Positions 33,964 to 45,580 of a stretch of 64,000 bases of DNA are shown here, in pieces. The notes beneath the pieces are model-generated. The model did no database searches. It saw only the letters and a program-made list of their open reading frames with translations, and was not told the DNA's origin. Source of the stretch: Aquilaria yunnanensis. Lineage: Eukaryota > Streptophyta > Magnoliopsida > Malvales > Thymelaeaceae. How positions within the stretch are numbered: the stretch's first letter is position 1; each line of letters starts with the position of its first letter. The stretch spans positions 40,460,001-40,524,000 of the forward strand of contig CM077597.1 in NCBI GenBank assembly GCA_039654915.1, read 5' to 3'. The translations under genes and the position numbers were made by a program.

Positions 33964-33975
33964 TGGTATCAGAGC
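33964..33975 (+). other. Chromo-2 primer-binding site
   Basis: TGGTATCAGAGC, complementary to the 3' end of plant initiator tRNA-Met, 9 bp downstream of the LTR end at 33954. Confidence 0.9.
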
Positions 33976-34090
33976 ATTAGGTTTATAGCTTCTAATTTAG
34001 TGGGGAGTTAGCCTAGACTTGTTCCCACATAAGATTATATAAGACTTGCATTTACTGAGCATATGTGAATATCTAGATTTAAAGTGCAGG

Positions 34091-35575
34091 ATGAGAACAA
34101 GAGCCAGGGAGAGAGAATCCCTAGCACAGGTAGAAGACACAGCAGCCCATCCTAGAGATGGTGTGCATATAGAGGTGCTGAGAGGCAGACAGAGGCCAAT
34201 GAGCCTACTTTGGCCGAAGAGCCAAATGCTAGGTTACAAGTACCTGGACCTAGTAGAGGAAGACAAGACAGGATGGAATTGATGATGGAAACACTGCAGG
34301 CAATTATGGCTCAGCTTATAGTGGGAGTGCAAGCCTTGGCTAGAGGCCAAGCTCAATCACAGGAAAACCAAAAATAGGTAGGAGCAAGGGAGAAATTTGA
34401 GACCGAGGCCAGAAGAGGAAGGAGAAGGCCTAGCAAAGAGCTAGTGAATTATGACCAGTCTAGCAAGAATGGCAGCAATCAGGAAGAAGAAGAACGTGAT
34501 GAGGAGAGAAGACATCCCAGGGCTAGAAGAACAAGGTCAGAAGTTAGACAGGAGCCTAGAATTGGGGAAGATAAGGAGGAGAGTCCAGACATAGAGGAGC
34601 TAGATGCCTATATATATAGCAAAAGGACTGAGCCTCCTACAGAGATCACAGCTAGAGGAAGGACATCCAGGGATAGAACCAGAAACACAAAAATCAGAGA
34701 AAAGAGGTCCAGAAGGGGTGGACTAAAGGAGGGCCAGATGGAAGGGTTCCTAGCACTAAAACCTCCAGTGTTTAAGGGTGGATGTGACCTAGATGAAGCT
34801 GAGTTCTAGGTATATCAAGTGGAGAAAATTTCTGAAAGGATGGATGTGTCATCCACTCAAACGGTACTTCTAGCTACCTTCAGGCTAGAAGGAAATGCAG
34901 AGTTATGATGGAGGGAAGTACAGAGTACATATCAGGAGAGAAACCAGAGGAGACCACCAGCCAGGAGAAGGTCTATGAGGTGGGCAGACTTTCTTCATGT
35001 CTTCCACCAACAGTATGTCAGTGAGGCCCAAAAGGATAAGAAAGAAGTAGAATTTGATCAGTTGGAGCAAGGGGACCTCAGTGTCTTGGAGTATGAATAG
35101 AGGTTCAACAATCTGTTAGATATGCTCCATAGTATGATGGATAAGGGCAATTAAACACCAAGAGGTTTTTGAGAGGCTTGAGGCCTGAGCTGAGACAAAT
35201 TCTCAAAGCAGTAGGAGCTAGAGACTACTACTATGTGATGTAGAGTGCAATTGCACTGGAACAGGAGTTCAAGGAGTAGACCAAGAGTGGACCTAGAAGT
35301 GGTAGTGGATCCTAAAAAGGGCAACATAAAAGGCCGAGAGAAGAGATAGAACCTAGCAGAGGAAGAAAGGAAGTTAGAAGGAAAAGGTACCATAGTAGTA
35401 TGGTCCTCAATGCCACACTTGTGGGAAGTTCCATGGCAATAAGCCATGCTTTAAAACTTCTACTGGGTGTCACAAGTGTGGAGCACCAGATCATTGGGTC
35501 AAAGACAGCCTAAGAAGGGGAGATGATAGGAAAATGCTAGGAAGGTTCAATCCCAGAGGATAAGGAGGGCAGATA
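34091..35575 (+). pseudogene. Chromo-2 gag, broken
   Basis: It starts MRTRARERESLAQ at 34091, then shifts frame. A charged region and LALKPPVFKGGCDLDEAEF (34444-34809) precede the gag domain (to about 35150). Two zinc knuckles lie near 35408-35510: CHTCGKFHGNKPC is complete, while in CHKCGAPDHWVKDS the last Cys is Ser. Stops interrupt at 34807, 34905, 35098 and 35152. In the first case Trp is expected at the TAG. Confidence 0.82.
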
Positions 35576-35689
35576 CCCATGCCCTAAATGAGGACCAATG
35601 TGCCCAATCCAGGAGGGAGACAGCCATAGAGGGCACCTCAAGACCAAAAAAGGGCCAATGTACCCCCTGGTAAGGTATTTCAGCTGGAG

Positions 35690-36154
35690 ACTTCCAGAAA
35701 AGTGCAGGGAGCACCAAAGGCCGAGAATGCAAGTAGAGAGACTAGTCAACAGAGGACTAGCAAGAGGGCCCTAAAAGGTACCATTTACCTTAATGGCCAT
35801 TTAGTATCTATATTGTTTGATACTGAAGCTTCATTGTCTATGATTTCTAATAGCTTGGTTAAGGCCATGAATCTACAAGTAAAATATATGACCAATATGT
35901 ACTTGGTTAAAACTGTTGGCAATGAAGTTCTATTCACATACCATATGGTTGAAAATTGTGAAATCCAGATAGACAAGCTAAAACTGAAAGCAGATTTTAT
36001 AGTGCTAGACACATACGATTATGATGTGATTCTAGGCATGAACTGGCTAGGAGAGAACAAAGTAATCATTGATTGTCATGCTAGACAATTGATAATGCCT
36101 GGTTGTACACCATATGACTTAGAGAAGTCACTAGAGTTAGCTGTGGATTATTAA
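35690..36154 (+). pseudogene. Chromo-2 protease, active site altered
   Basis: The open frame 35702-36154 has GTIYLNGHLVSILFDTEASLSMIS: the active-site D-T-G is D-T-E, which should abolish catalysis. MYLVKTVGNEVLFTYHMVENC and FIVLDTYDYDVILGMNWLGE follow, the latter being the conserved end of gypsy protease. The frame is otherwise intact to a stop at 36152. Confidence 0.85.
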
Positions 36155-37610
36155 CTTGAAGTGTTGAAACTAGTAACTTTAGATGATGAACAAGAATGCC
36201 TGGAACTTAATGACCAGGAAGTAGCTACTGAACTTAGGCAAATACCTATAGTTCATGATTTTTTAGAGGTCTTTCCTACAGACCTACCTAGATTACCACC
36301 ATTGAGAGAAGTGGAGTTTGAAATTAGGTTAGTACCAGGAGCAGCACTAGTGTCTACTGCTTCATACAGGATGGCACCACCTGAAATGGTAGAATTGAGG
36401 AAGTAGTTAGATGAATTACTTGAGAAAGAGTTCATTAGACCTAGTGTGTCTCCTTGGGGAGCACCTGTGTTGTTTGTGAAAAAGAAGGATGGGACCCTTA
36501 GACTCTGCATAGACTACAGAAAGCTTAATGCTCTAACCATTAAGGACAAGTACCCCCTCCCAAGAATAGAAGATCTATTTGATCAGTTGAAAGGAGCAAA
36601 GGTGTTTTCTAAAATAGATCTAAGGTCTGGATATTTCCAGTTAAGAGTTAAGGAGGAGGACAAACCTAAGATTGCTTTCAGGACTACGTATGGACACTTT
36701 GAGTACACAGTAATGCCATTTGGGCTTACTAATGCACCTGTATTCTTTATGGATTTAATGTAGAGGATGTTCAGAGCACACCTAGACCACTTTGTGGTAG
36801 TGTTCATTGATGATATTTTGGCGTACTCTAAGGATGAGGAAACTCATAAAGAACACCTAAAAGTAGTGCTTGGTTTACTCCAAGAACATAAGCTTTATGG
36901 GTAGCTAAGTAAGTGCAAATTTTGGACTCAAGAAATTGGATTTCTGGGTCATATAAGAAATGATCAAGGGTTGGTTGTGGATCTTGAAAAGGTAAGGTCA
37001 ATCCTAGATTGGCCGCAACCCCAGAATGTGAGGGAAGTTAGAAGTTTCCTGGGATTGGCTGGCTATTACAGGAGGTTTGTACCAAACTTTTCTGTTATAG
37101 CAGCACCTATGAACCAGTTGACTAGGAAGAACCAGAAATTTACCTGGGAAACCAAATGTGAGGAAAGCTTCCAAGAGCTTAAAAGGAGACTGACAATAAC
37201 TCCTCTGTTAGTCCTACCAGACCCTGAAAAGGAATATGAGGTGTATACTGATGCATCTCATGTAGGACTAGGATGTGTCCTAATGCAAGAAAAATAGGTT
37301 ATTGCTTTTGGGTCTAGACAATTGAGACCACATAAGAAGAAATATCTGGTGCATGACCTGGAATTAGCAGCAGTAGTCTTTGCCCTTAAGCAATGGAGAC
37401 ATTACTAGTTAGGTAATAGATTTCAGGTTTACACAGATCACAAAAGTCTTAATACCTTTTTACTCAGAAGGACTTTAATATGAGGCAAATGAGGTGGTTG
37501 GAATACCTGAAAGATTTTGACTGTGTGATTGAATACATAGCTGGGAAAGCCAATGTAGTGGCTGATGCCCTGAGAAGGAACTATATTGGAGTGCTCAAGG
37601 GTGGAGAAAT
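36155..37610 (+). pseudogene. Chromo-2 reverse transcriptase and RNase H, broken by stops
   Basis: One frame runs through nearly the whole domain set with TAG stops: [87 protein letters not shown] and [16 protein letters not shown], with both catalytic Asp kept. RNase H has [17 protein letters not shown] and FQVYTDHKSL. Stops lie at 36404, 36761, 36904, 37296 and 37407. Several are TAG where relatives have Gln. A frameshift occurs near 37463. Confidence 0.88.
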
Positions 37611-39168
37611 AGAGTATAAGGCCGAGAGCCTTAGCCTTACTTGCTTGGCAAGTTAATGGCTAGCTTGGGGAGGTGAGCAGCTTAGTGTACTCACTATTAC
37701 CCCAAAATGGAAAGAGCCTATTAGGGAAGCTCAATCTAAAGATGAAAAGATGGAACTAGTGTCTGGATAGAGAAAGGGAGAACTTTTCCAAGGTTTCTCC
37801 TATAAGCAAGGGATGCTATACTTCCATAATAGGTTGTATGTGCCTAAAAAGGATGACCTAAGACTTCAAATTCTAGAAGAAACACATTCTAGTAAATTGA
37901 GTATGCATCCAGGAGCCACAAAGATGTACCATGCTCTCAAAGCTTACTTTTGGTGGCCATATCTGAAAAGAGACATTAGTACTCATGTATCCCAATGTGA
38001 AGTGTGCCAACAGGTGAAAGTTGAGCACCATAAACCAGGAGGGAAGCTCCAAAGCTTACCCATACCTGAGAGGAAATAGGGATCCATATATATGGATTTT
38101 GTAGTGGGAATGCCACTAACTAGAAGAAAGCATAATGCCATTTGGGTCATTGTGGACAGATTGACCAAGGCAGCACATTTCCTTCCCATGAATCTCACCA
38201 AATCTTTGGATAAACTTGCACAACTCTATATAAGGGAGATAGTGAGATTACATGGAATACCTGATGACATTGTGTCAAATAAGGATCCTAGGTTTGTTTC
38301 TAGGTTTTGGAAGTCCCTACATCAGGCATTAGGAACTAAACTCAAGTTTAGTTCAGCTTACCATCCATAGACGGATGGATAGACAGAAAGAACTATACAG
38401 ACTCTAGAAGGCATGTTAAGCTGTTGTGTCATAGACTTCCAGGGAGAGTGGGATGTGCATCTCCCATTAGTGGAATTCTCCTATGATAATGGCTATCATT
38501 CATTAATAGGAATGGCTCCATATGAAGCCTTATATGGCAGGAGATGTATTATTCCTCATTCTTAGCATCAACCAGAAGATAAGGTGGAATTAGGGCCAGA
38601 TATTGTTAAGGAGACCACAGAAAAGATAAGACTGATCTAAGCAAGGACCAAAGCTACAAATGATAGGCAGCAGTTTTATGCCAATCTGAAAAGGAGAAGA
38701 CACCTGGAATTTCATGAAGAAGATTGGGTGTGGAATAAAGTTTCCCCTATGAAAGGAGTGATAAGGTTTGGAAAGAAAGGAAAACTGGTACCCAGATATA
38801 TAGGGCCATATCAAATATTGACTAAGGTTGGGAATGTGGCATATCAACTAGATTTGCCACCAGAACTTGGTAACATACATGATGTATTTCATGTGAGTTT
38901 GGTCAAGAGATATGTTCCAAGTTCTAAGTAGATAAAGATTCTTGCTGGTGTATCTGTAGCACCAAACCTTTCTTATGAAGAGGTACCAATTCTGTTCCTA
39001 GCTAGAGATACCAGGAAATTGAGAAGTAGGTGGATCTCTATAATTAAAGTTTAGTGGATTAATCATACTCCTGAAGAGGCAACCTGGGAAGTAGAACAGG
39101 AAATTGCCAACAAGTACCCTCTGTTATACTATAGATTGGTTAAGAATTTGGAGGACCAAATTCTTTAA
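37611..39168 (+). pseudogene. Chromo-2 integrase with C-terminal chromodomain-like segment, broken
   Basis: The zinc region (37813-38079) has HSSKLSMHPGATKMYHALKA and CEVCQQVKVEHHKPGG (HHCC). In the core (38092-38600) IVDRLTKAAHFLP supplies the first Asp; the second block is VSNKDPRF, with Asn for the catalytic Asp; TERTIQTLEGML supplies the Glu. The C-terminal part reads PPELGNIHDVFHVSLVKRYVPSSK, then after a stop WINHTPEEATWEVEQEIANKY, the chromodomain-like tail. TAG codons interrupt AYHP-TDG- twice. Confidence 0.87.
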
Positions 39169-39179
39169 GGAGGGAGAAA
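39165..39179 (+). other. Chromo-2 polypurine tract
   Basis: TAAGGAGGGAGAAA ends one base before the TGTTAGGGCC start of the 3' LTR and overlaps the integrase stop. Confidence 0.85.
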
Positions 39180-39180
39180 T

Positions 39181-41247
39181 TGTTAGGGCCATTCCTTAGT
39201 CCCTGGCCAAGGCCAAGAATGCAAAGAAATGGAAGAAAAACTTGAGGGACTTGTTTGAAAATGTAAATGGTGGTGTAAGTGCAAAATCGAGAACATTAGG
39301 GTTCAAAGTGCACATGGAAAATGGCTATGTGGTTGATGGTGAGAAACTAAACTTAAGGGTGAATTTGAACTCTTAACCGAGTGCTTTTTATGAGACTATG
39401 AAGTCTTAATGGGTTAATAGAGCCATGCAAATAAGTGCAAGGCTAAGAAGGTGATTAAGGCCAATTATCAAGCCAAGTGGCAATGGCCGAATGTGCATGT
39501 GTCCATTAAGCAATTAAACCATGATTTCGGACCAAAGCTCTCCTTAGTGCACTTGACCGAGTCTTGGTGGTGTTCTTCATGTTCTTGGGAGTTTGCTGCT
39601 GGATCTTGGCCAAATTGCTATTAAACAAAGCTTGAAGTGAAGGTTTTTGTTCATATCTTGGCAATTCGGCATTAGGCGACCTTGAGCTACTTGATCAAGC
39701 TTGGTTTGAAGTGGCAAAGGTTGGCCGAAAGCTCAAGATCAAGAAATTATGGTAGGCATTCCTGTTCTACTTGAATTCTTGGTAAATTTTCCATGATCAA
39801 GTAGTTATGGTGACTAAGTGATGGTTAAAATATACTATGTGATCTTAGTTGCTAGATGGGCATATTGAGGAGTTTCAAACTTGTGTTTTTTCGCCAGCTA
39901 GTCAAGTTAATGGCATGTGTTAGAATTCCTAGTGAGTGAGGCCAACTTGCTATTGAATTCAGAGCTTTAGTGCAACGGGAGTGAAACTATGAAGTTTGGT
40001 GTGCAAGAATGCACATGAACACATGCTAGTGGTTTCAGCTGAATGTACATTGTGGTGTGTGTGTGAGTTTTGCGTGCTTGCTAACCCTCTTATGAATTAT
40101 GTTATGCTTATATATGTCTCAATTAACATTGTATATGTATTATATGTCATGTATCTTGGTGTTTTCATGTCTGTCTTGTAGGACAAGTAAGCTTTGACGA
40201 GGTTAAGTCTCGGACTTAACTAAATAGACTCCATTATGAGTCATTTGAGTTGTGAACCCTACTGAGTATTAGTACTCATGCCCATATTGTTTGTCTTTCA
40301 GGCATGGACGCTGAGCTTGAGTGAGTTACTTGTGCTTGCTTGCTTGTGTCCTAGGTAGTACACTTATTGCTCAAGGTATGTGCCAACTAATTCTTGGCTT
40401 GGATAAATGCTTCTACAAGTCTTATGGTTTATGGCCGAAACTTATGTATTAAGTTTTGCAGGCTTGAGTAAAGTGTGGGACACGTCTAGGGGAGTGATGG
40501 AGTTATGGACCATGGCATTGATAGTTTTGTTCACTTTCATGAGCATGAATATGGTCATTGGATTGGTGCTGCAATGTGTGCTCTTGTACAGCACCCTTAA
40601 GGTACTTCTCGAGTAAGTAGGGTAAGATGACATGTAAGACTTAAACTTGGCTAATTTTGGACGTGTAGCATCCTTGGTACTTTGCCAAGTAGGTGATGCT
40701 GGCACTTAGGCTATTTTGTGTATATATGTAGCCTTGGTTGTACATATGATGGATGCTTGCCATGTTAAGTTAAGTTTATGTGCATATGGTTATGTTTCAT
40801 GTGATGAACCTCTTCAGTTTCCTTGTTTGGCTAAATGTACATACACATGAAAAACCTTATTTTCAAAATTACAAAGATATAGGCTTCTTGATTGTCATTC
40901 ATAGGAGTAGCACACTTGATGAGCACACATCCTAGACACTTACTAAATTAAGTGTATGCCTTGCTTGTGTTGCAATTATCTTTTCCAAGCCTTGCCTTGT
41001 GGTGCAAGTTAGTGGTTGGGCCTTGCTTAAGCTGCAAGTAAGTTACATAGAACTTCTCATAAGCCTCTTGGGGCACCTCCTAGGCTCTCAGCTTAAGAAA
41101 ATAAGACTTAAAAGCTATACTAAAGAAAGTTGGCCGAAATTAATTGTTCACTCATAAAACTACTAAGCTCTTGTGTTTAGTAACTTTCTGGGTAGTTGGT
41201 GTGTCGCACAGAGAGTGTACAGGCTAGGGCCTGTGTGGGGTGTGACA
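39181..41247 (+). repeat. Chromo-2 3' LTR
   Basis: 2067 bp, TGTTAGGGCCATTCC...GGGGTGTGACA. The right flank starts TTTAT, the likely half of the target duplication; the other half was lost with the left end. No coding capacity: the short ORFs at 39996-40181 and 40407-40616 recur in the 5' LTR and read as hydrophobic low-complexity peptides. Confidence 0.9.
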
Positions 41248-42010
41248 TTTATACGATGTGACAGGGGCAAGAATCCTTTCTTGGAGTCGTGCATGCTAAA
41301 CCTCTTTAGCACTTCGTCAATGTATTTACTTTGACTTAGGCCGAGCAATTTTTTAGATCTATATTTGTAGATCTTAATGCCTAACACATAGGCTGCTTCA
41401 AGTCCTTCATAGAGAAACATTTCCTTAGCCAAGTCTTTATAGACTACAGGTCAAGAATGTCATTCCCGATGAGTAGTATGTCATCTACATACAACACCAA
41501 AAAAACAATAGCGCTGCCACTAACCTTCTTGTTGTTCATCTTCATTTTTTCTAAAGCCAAACTCTTTGATTGCTTCATCAAAATGAAGATTCCAACTCTG
41601 AGAAGCTTGCTTCCATCCTTAAATAGGCCTTTGCAACTTGCACACTTTATTGGCATTCTCATAATCATAAAGTGTAGTAATAGCCAATAAAATTTAGATT
41701 GATTTAAGCATGGCAACTGGTGAAAAAGTTTCATCATAGTTAATACCATGAATTTGCTTGAAACCTTTTGGAACCAATCATCCTTTAAAGGTAATCACAT
41801 TACCATCCATGTTAGTTTTCTTCTTAGAAACCCATTTGCACCCTATAGGGTTTACCCCATTAGGTGGATCAACCAAAGTCCATACTTCATTTTCATACAC
41901 GGACTCCATCTCGGACTTTAGAGCCTTTAGCTACTTCTCAGAGTCAAGCCCCAACATAGCATCTTGGTAGGTTATGGGCTCATCCTAATCCATGAGCATC
42001 ACATTGCCAG
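41248..42010 (-). pseudogene. Copia-1 reverse transcriptase, truncated by Chromo-2
   Basis: From the N-terminal side: WTLVDPPNGVNPIGCKW (about 41835-41890), VPKGFKQIHGINYDETFSPVA (41700-41770), YVDDILLIGND (41461-41493, catalytic Asp pair intact) and LLGLSQSKYIDEVLKRFSMHD (41290-41360). The frame runs straight into the Chromo-2 LTR at 41247. Stops and shifts occur. Confidence 0.85.
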
Positions 42011-43030
42011 TGTGAGTCACGAGAAATCCATATCACTCAAGCTCACGCTGAATCCTACAAGACTTGCATGGGCTCTATGCTACAGGAATAGACTCCTAAA
42101 TCACAACATGTTGTGGTGTCTACTCAGGTTCCATTTTAGGTTTGATGTCCCTTTGTTGTTCTTGAATTTCTTCAAGTTCTACTTTCCTCCCACTCGTGCC
42201 TTTAGAGGTAAACTCTTTCTCTAGAAAGACACTAGTTCAAGCAACAAACACTTTTTGCTCAGAAGGATTGTAAAAATAGTAACCCTTTGTCTCTTTGGGA
42301 TACCCAACAAAGAGGCATTTATAAGATTTGGGCCCTAGCTTGTTAGAAGATTTACATTTCACATAAGTGTCACAGCCTTAAATCTTCATAAATGACAGAT
42401 TGGGATGCCTCCTATTCCATATCTCATATGGTGTCTTTTCAACCGAATTAGATGGAACTCGGTTTAGTGTAAAAGTGGCTGTCTCTAGTGCATGTCCCTA
42501 AAAGGAGTTTGGAAGGTCAACTTGACTCAACATAGATCGAACCATGTCTAATAGATTTTGATTTCTACTTTCAGATACCCCATTCCATTCAGGTGAACCA
42601 GGTGGAGTGAGTTATGATACTATACCGCACTCCTTTAAATATTCAAGGAATTCTCGATCCAAGTATTCTCCACCTTGATCTAATTGAAGTACTTTGATAC
42701 TCTTCCCGAGTTTATTCTCTAGTTCATTATTAAATTCTTTGAACTTTTCAAAGGATTCTGACTTGTGTCTCATGAGATACACATAGCCATATCTACTAAA
42801 GTCATCAGCAAAGGTAATGAAGTATTGGAAACCTCCTCTACCGTGTATGCACATAGGGCCATATACATAACTATGTATCAGTCCTAATAAATCATTAACC
42901 CTTTCACTTTGCCGAGTGAAAATGGTTTTGGTCATCTTGCCCAATAAACATGACTCACATGTCTCATATGATTCAGATTCCAATGAGTCCAAGGTCCATC
43001 CTTATGGAGGTTGGATATGAGTGTCTCATT
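42011..43030 (-). pseudogene. Copia-1 integrase, broken
   Basis: The frame 42612-42992 has CESCLLGKMTKTIF (second half of the zinc finger), GGFQYFITFADDFSRYGYVYLM and VLQLDQGGEYLDREF. The first catalytic Asp is normally in T-F-x-D-D, which is present. In LDQGGEY the usual R-S-D-x-G-G-E is altered, with Asp retained. The C-terminal part (42240-42600) includes TPYEIW, LGPKSYKCLFVGYPKETKGYYFY. The HLGH zinc segment lies across the P1 insertion: its last codons are on both sides of 43036-44451. Confidence 0.87.
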
Positions 43031-43035
43031 GATGT

Positions 43036-44451
43036 TGTTAGTGTTGTGCCCAAAAAGCCAATCATGAGATGATTGTATTTTTGCACATTTAGTCATGATA
43101 TTTTATTGAGGCATTAATCCAGCAATTTTGTTTGTTGTTTTGTTTCTGCGTAACGTAATAAACATAACTGTAACCCTAGAATAATGATATTCTTAAACGT
43201 CCCTAGTCTAGTATTATTGTGGAACGGGTTGCAATAATACATAATGACTAACATATGTGGAGACTAATATGAGATATGTAGTCTACATATGGGTACAAGT
43301 TGGAGAACTTGTGTACTGGACCGACCCACCATGAGAACACTTCATGGATTGTTATATGAGTGTCATAAGTGATTCTCATAGTGATCATGGTATATGTAGT
43401 CCTTCGACCTAAGATCATCAAGGTTCCCTACATGTGAGTCACATACTTTGATACTTTCCTTTGTTGCTCGTAACTGAGTGAACTTGAAGGAGGTCATTGG
43501 GTATGTCACATATCATGCGGAGGGATTTGTATGATCAAGATGGGATTTGTCCCTCCTATGTAACGGGAGTGATATCTTTGGGCCCCTTGATAGAGTGAGA
43601 CTTAGAAAATGCATGGCCATGCTCCGATGAGTTGATATATGATATCAATGTCATCAGTTTAAGTTGGTCTACTTGGTAATCAAGAAACCAAAGATTGGGC
43701 TATACGAGAGTGACACATTCCATGTCTCGTGCTTAGTCTTAATATCTTGGACAAAGGGACAATGGCATATATCGGTGATGATCATAAAGGTTTAGTCGAT
43801 TCACCGACAATCTTGTCACTTGGGTAGCAATGATGTGTTGCTAGACACCGCTCATTGCTTATGATCATAAATGTGATTTATGATCATTGGCAACATGGCA
43901 AGAGCCTATTGGGTCGCACACATAGAGCTATTTGGATCATTAGAGTGGATGGGCTAATTATTTGGGTTATGGTTTCACTTTAATTTCGTATTAATAATGG
44001 GCCAAGGAGTTGAGCCATTATTAAGCCCGAAATTAAATCCTAATTGGATTAGGGCTTTGAAACCCATTAGGCTTGGAAGTTGAGTGTCACTATAAATACA
44101 ACTTTTAAGTGAGAAATTCGGAGGTCTCCTTGCCCTAGCCTCCCAAAAGGAGAGCCGCATTCTTCTCTTGCAATTCCTTGGAGGACGTAAGCTAGCACTG
44201 TTAGCGCAGGAGAAACGCATCTGCCGGGACGCGGTGGAAGCATGGTGATCCCGAGAGGCTCGTGTGGATACCATAGAGAGCCTGAACACGTCAACTGTTC
44301 AGGTTTTGTGATTCGACTCTACAGTTGAGTGAGAGATCTCAACCGAAAATTAGGTATGAAATTTTCGAACACCCGGTTTACCCCGTTTCACTTGGATCCT
44401 GCAGGGTTTCGGTTAAATTCCGCTGCGCTGTTTGGCTCCCGAAACCCAACA
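43036..44451 (+). mobile_element. inserted copia LTR P1 (first of three)
   Basis: 1416 bp, TGTTAGTGTT...CGAAACCCAACA, with GATGT on both sides (43031-43035, 44452-44456). TATAAATA near 44091-44098 orients it plus, opposite to its host Copia-1. On removal the host reading frame is continuous through an HLGHINE zinc motif (with a TAG at Trp before it). No internal region. Confidence 0.92.
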
Positions 44452-45580
44452 GATGTGGCCTAAATGACAGTGCTAGATATAAGTCAGGTTCAAATCATTC
44501 AATCTGACCTTCTTGTTATTCACATTATAGATTGAATTTTTGAGTTCTAGAACATACAAACCGTTGCTAAGTTGACCACTACCATAAAAGATATTCAAAT
44601 AAATAGAACAACATTTGTCCTTTATTATAAATGAAAAACCTTTCTTGTGTAAACAAGAAACAGAAACCAAATTTCTACTAATGGTAGGCACAAAGTAGCA
44701 GTTGTCTTATTCTAAAACTAATCAACTAGGCAAAGTGAGAACATGAGTCTCTACGGCTAAGGTAGTAACCCTTGCTCCACTTCCAATGCGTAGGCCTACT
44801 TCACCTCTGGCCAATCTTCTACTCCTACTCAGATCCTGCACATTTACACAAATGTGAGATCTACATCCAGTATCCAATACCCAAGATGAGCAAGCAGAAA
44901 AGTCAGACTCTATAACAAAAATACCTGAAGTGGAAGTCTTACTTCCCTTCTCCTTAGCAAGTTCTTCAAGATAGAGCTTGCAGTTGCGCTTCTCCTGTCT
45001 AGGTTGCTTAAAATGGAAGCACTCCCCTTCCTTAGCCATAACACTAGATGGTTTCAATGTAGCTGAAGAAGAATTAGCATTGGACTTTCCTTTAGCTTTA
45101 TCCTTCTTCTTGTTGGCTTTTCCCTTTTTTTTGCCCTTTTGTACCATCATAATGGGCTAAACCTTCTTAAGGTTTTGCTCAGTAGTTCTCAACATGTTGA
45201 CCAATTCAGGGACTGACTTGTCAAGGTCGTTCATGTTATAGTTCAAGATGAATTGGCAGTAGCTTTCTGGCAATGATTGCAGGACTATATCAATTACCAA
45301 CTCTTTCTAAGGGCAAATCCCAAACTCTCAAGATTCTCAATGTACACAACTATCTTGAGCACATGAGGACCCATGGGACATCCAAAGCATCATCAAAATG
45401 CCTTTTAGGAGCATCCCTTTTAGCTCTTGGAGCATTAGCAGTAGGCTCATTCGGAATAGGTTGCTCTAGGACATAAGTCTTTCTCTCTTGCTAGAGGACT
45501 ATCCTCAAACTTTTGTACCATTTGAGAAAGTTGGTTCCAATTAGTTTTTCCTTCTCCAGGATCAATCACAATGAAAGTGT
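44452..45580 (-). pseudogene. Copia-1 gag-protease segment, copy 1
   Basis: Identical in layout to copy 2 (46997-48125). The gag N-terminal part (about 45270-45570) has stop-broken similarity to copia gag (KWYKSLRIVL, then ERKAYVLEQPIP). The frame 44722-45150 has a Lys-rich stretch, a degenerate zinc knuckle CFHFKQPRQEKRNC (second Cys and the G-H pair lost) and the protease site SSWVLDTGCRSHICVNVQDL with D-T-G intact. The frame 44473-44691 (ISRNLVSVSCLHKKGFSF) is the protease-integrase linker. Bounded by P1 and P2. Confidence 0.87.

Larger units (their letters stand above)
32313..41247 (+). mobile_element. Chromo-2: chromodomain Ty3/gypsy element, 5' LTR truncated
   Basis: Plus-strand element with a truncated 5' LTR (32313-33954), PBS, gag, protease, RT, RNase H, integrase with chromodomain-like tail, purine tract and a complete 3' LTR (39181-41247). 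The best-preserved coding region of the window, yet with about a dozen stops. Its 3' end sits in the RT of Copia-1, which continues directly at 41248. Compared with the 3' LTR, the first 460 bp or so of the 5' LTR are missing. Confidence 0.9.
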
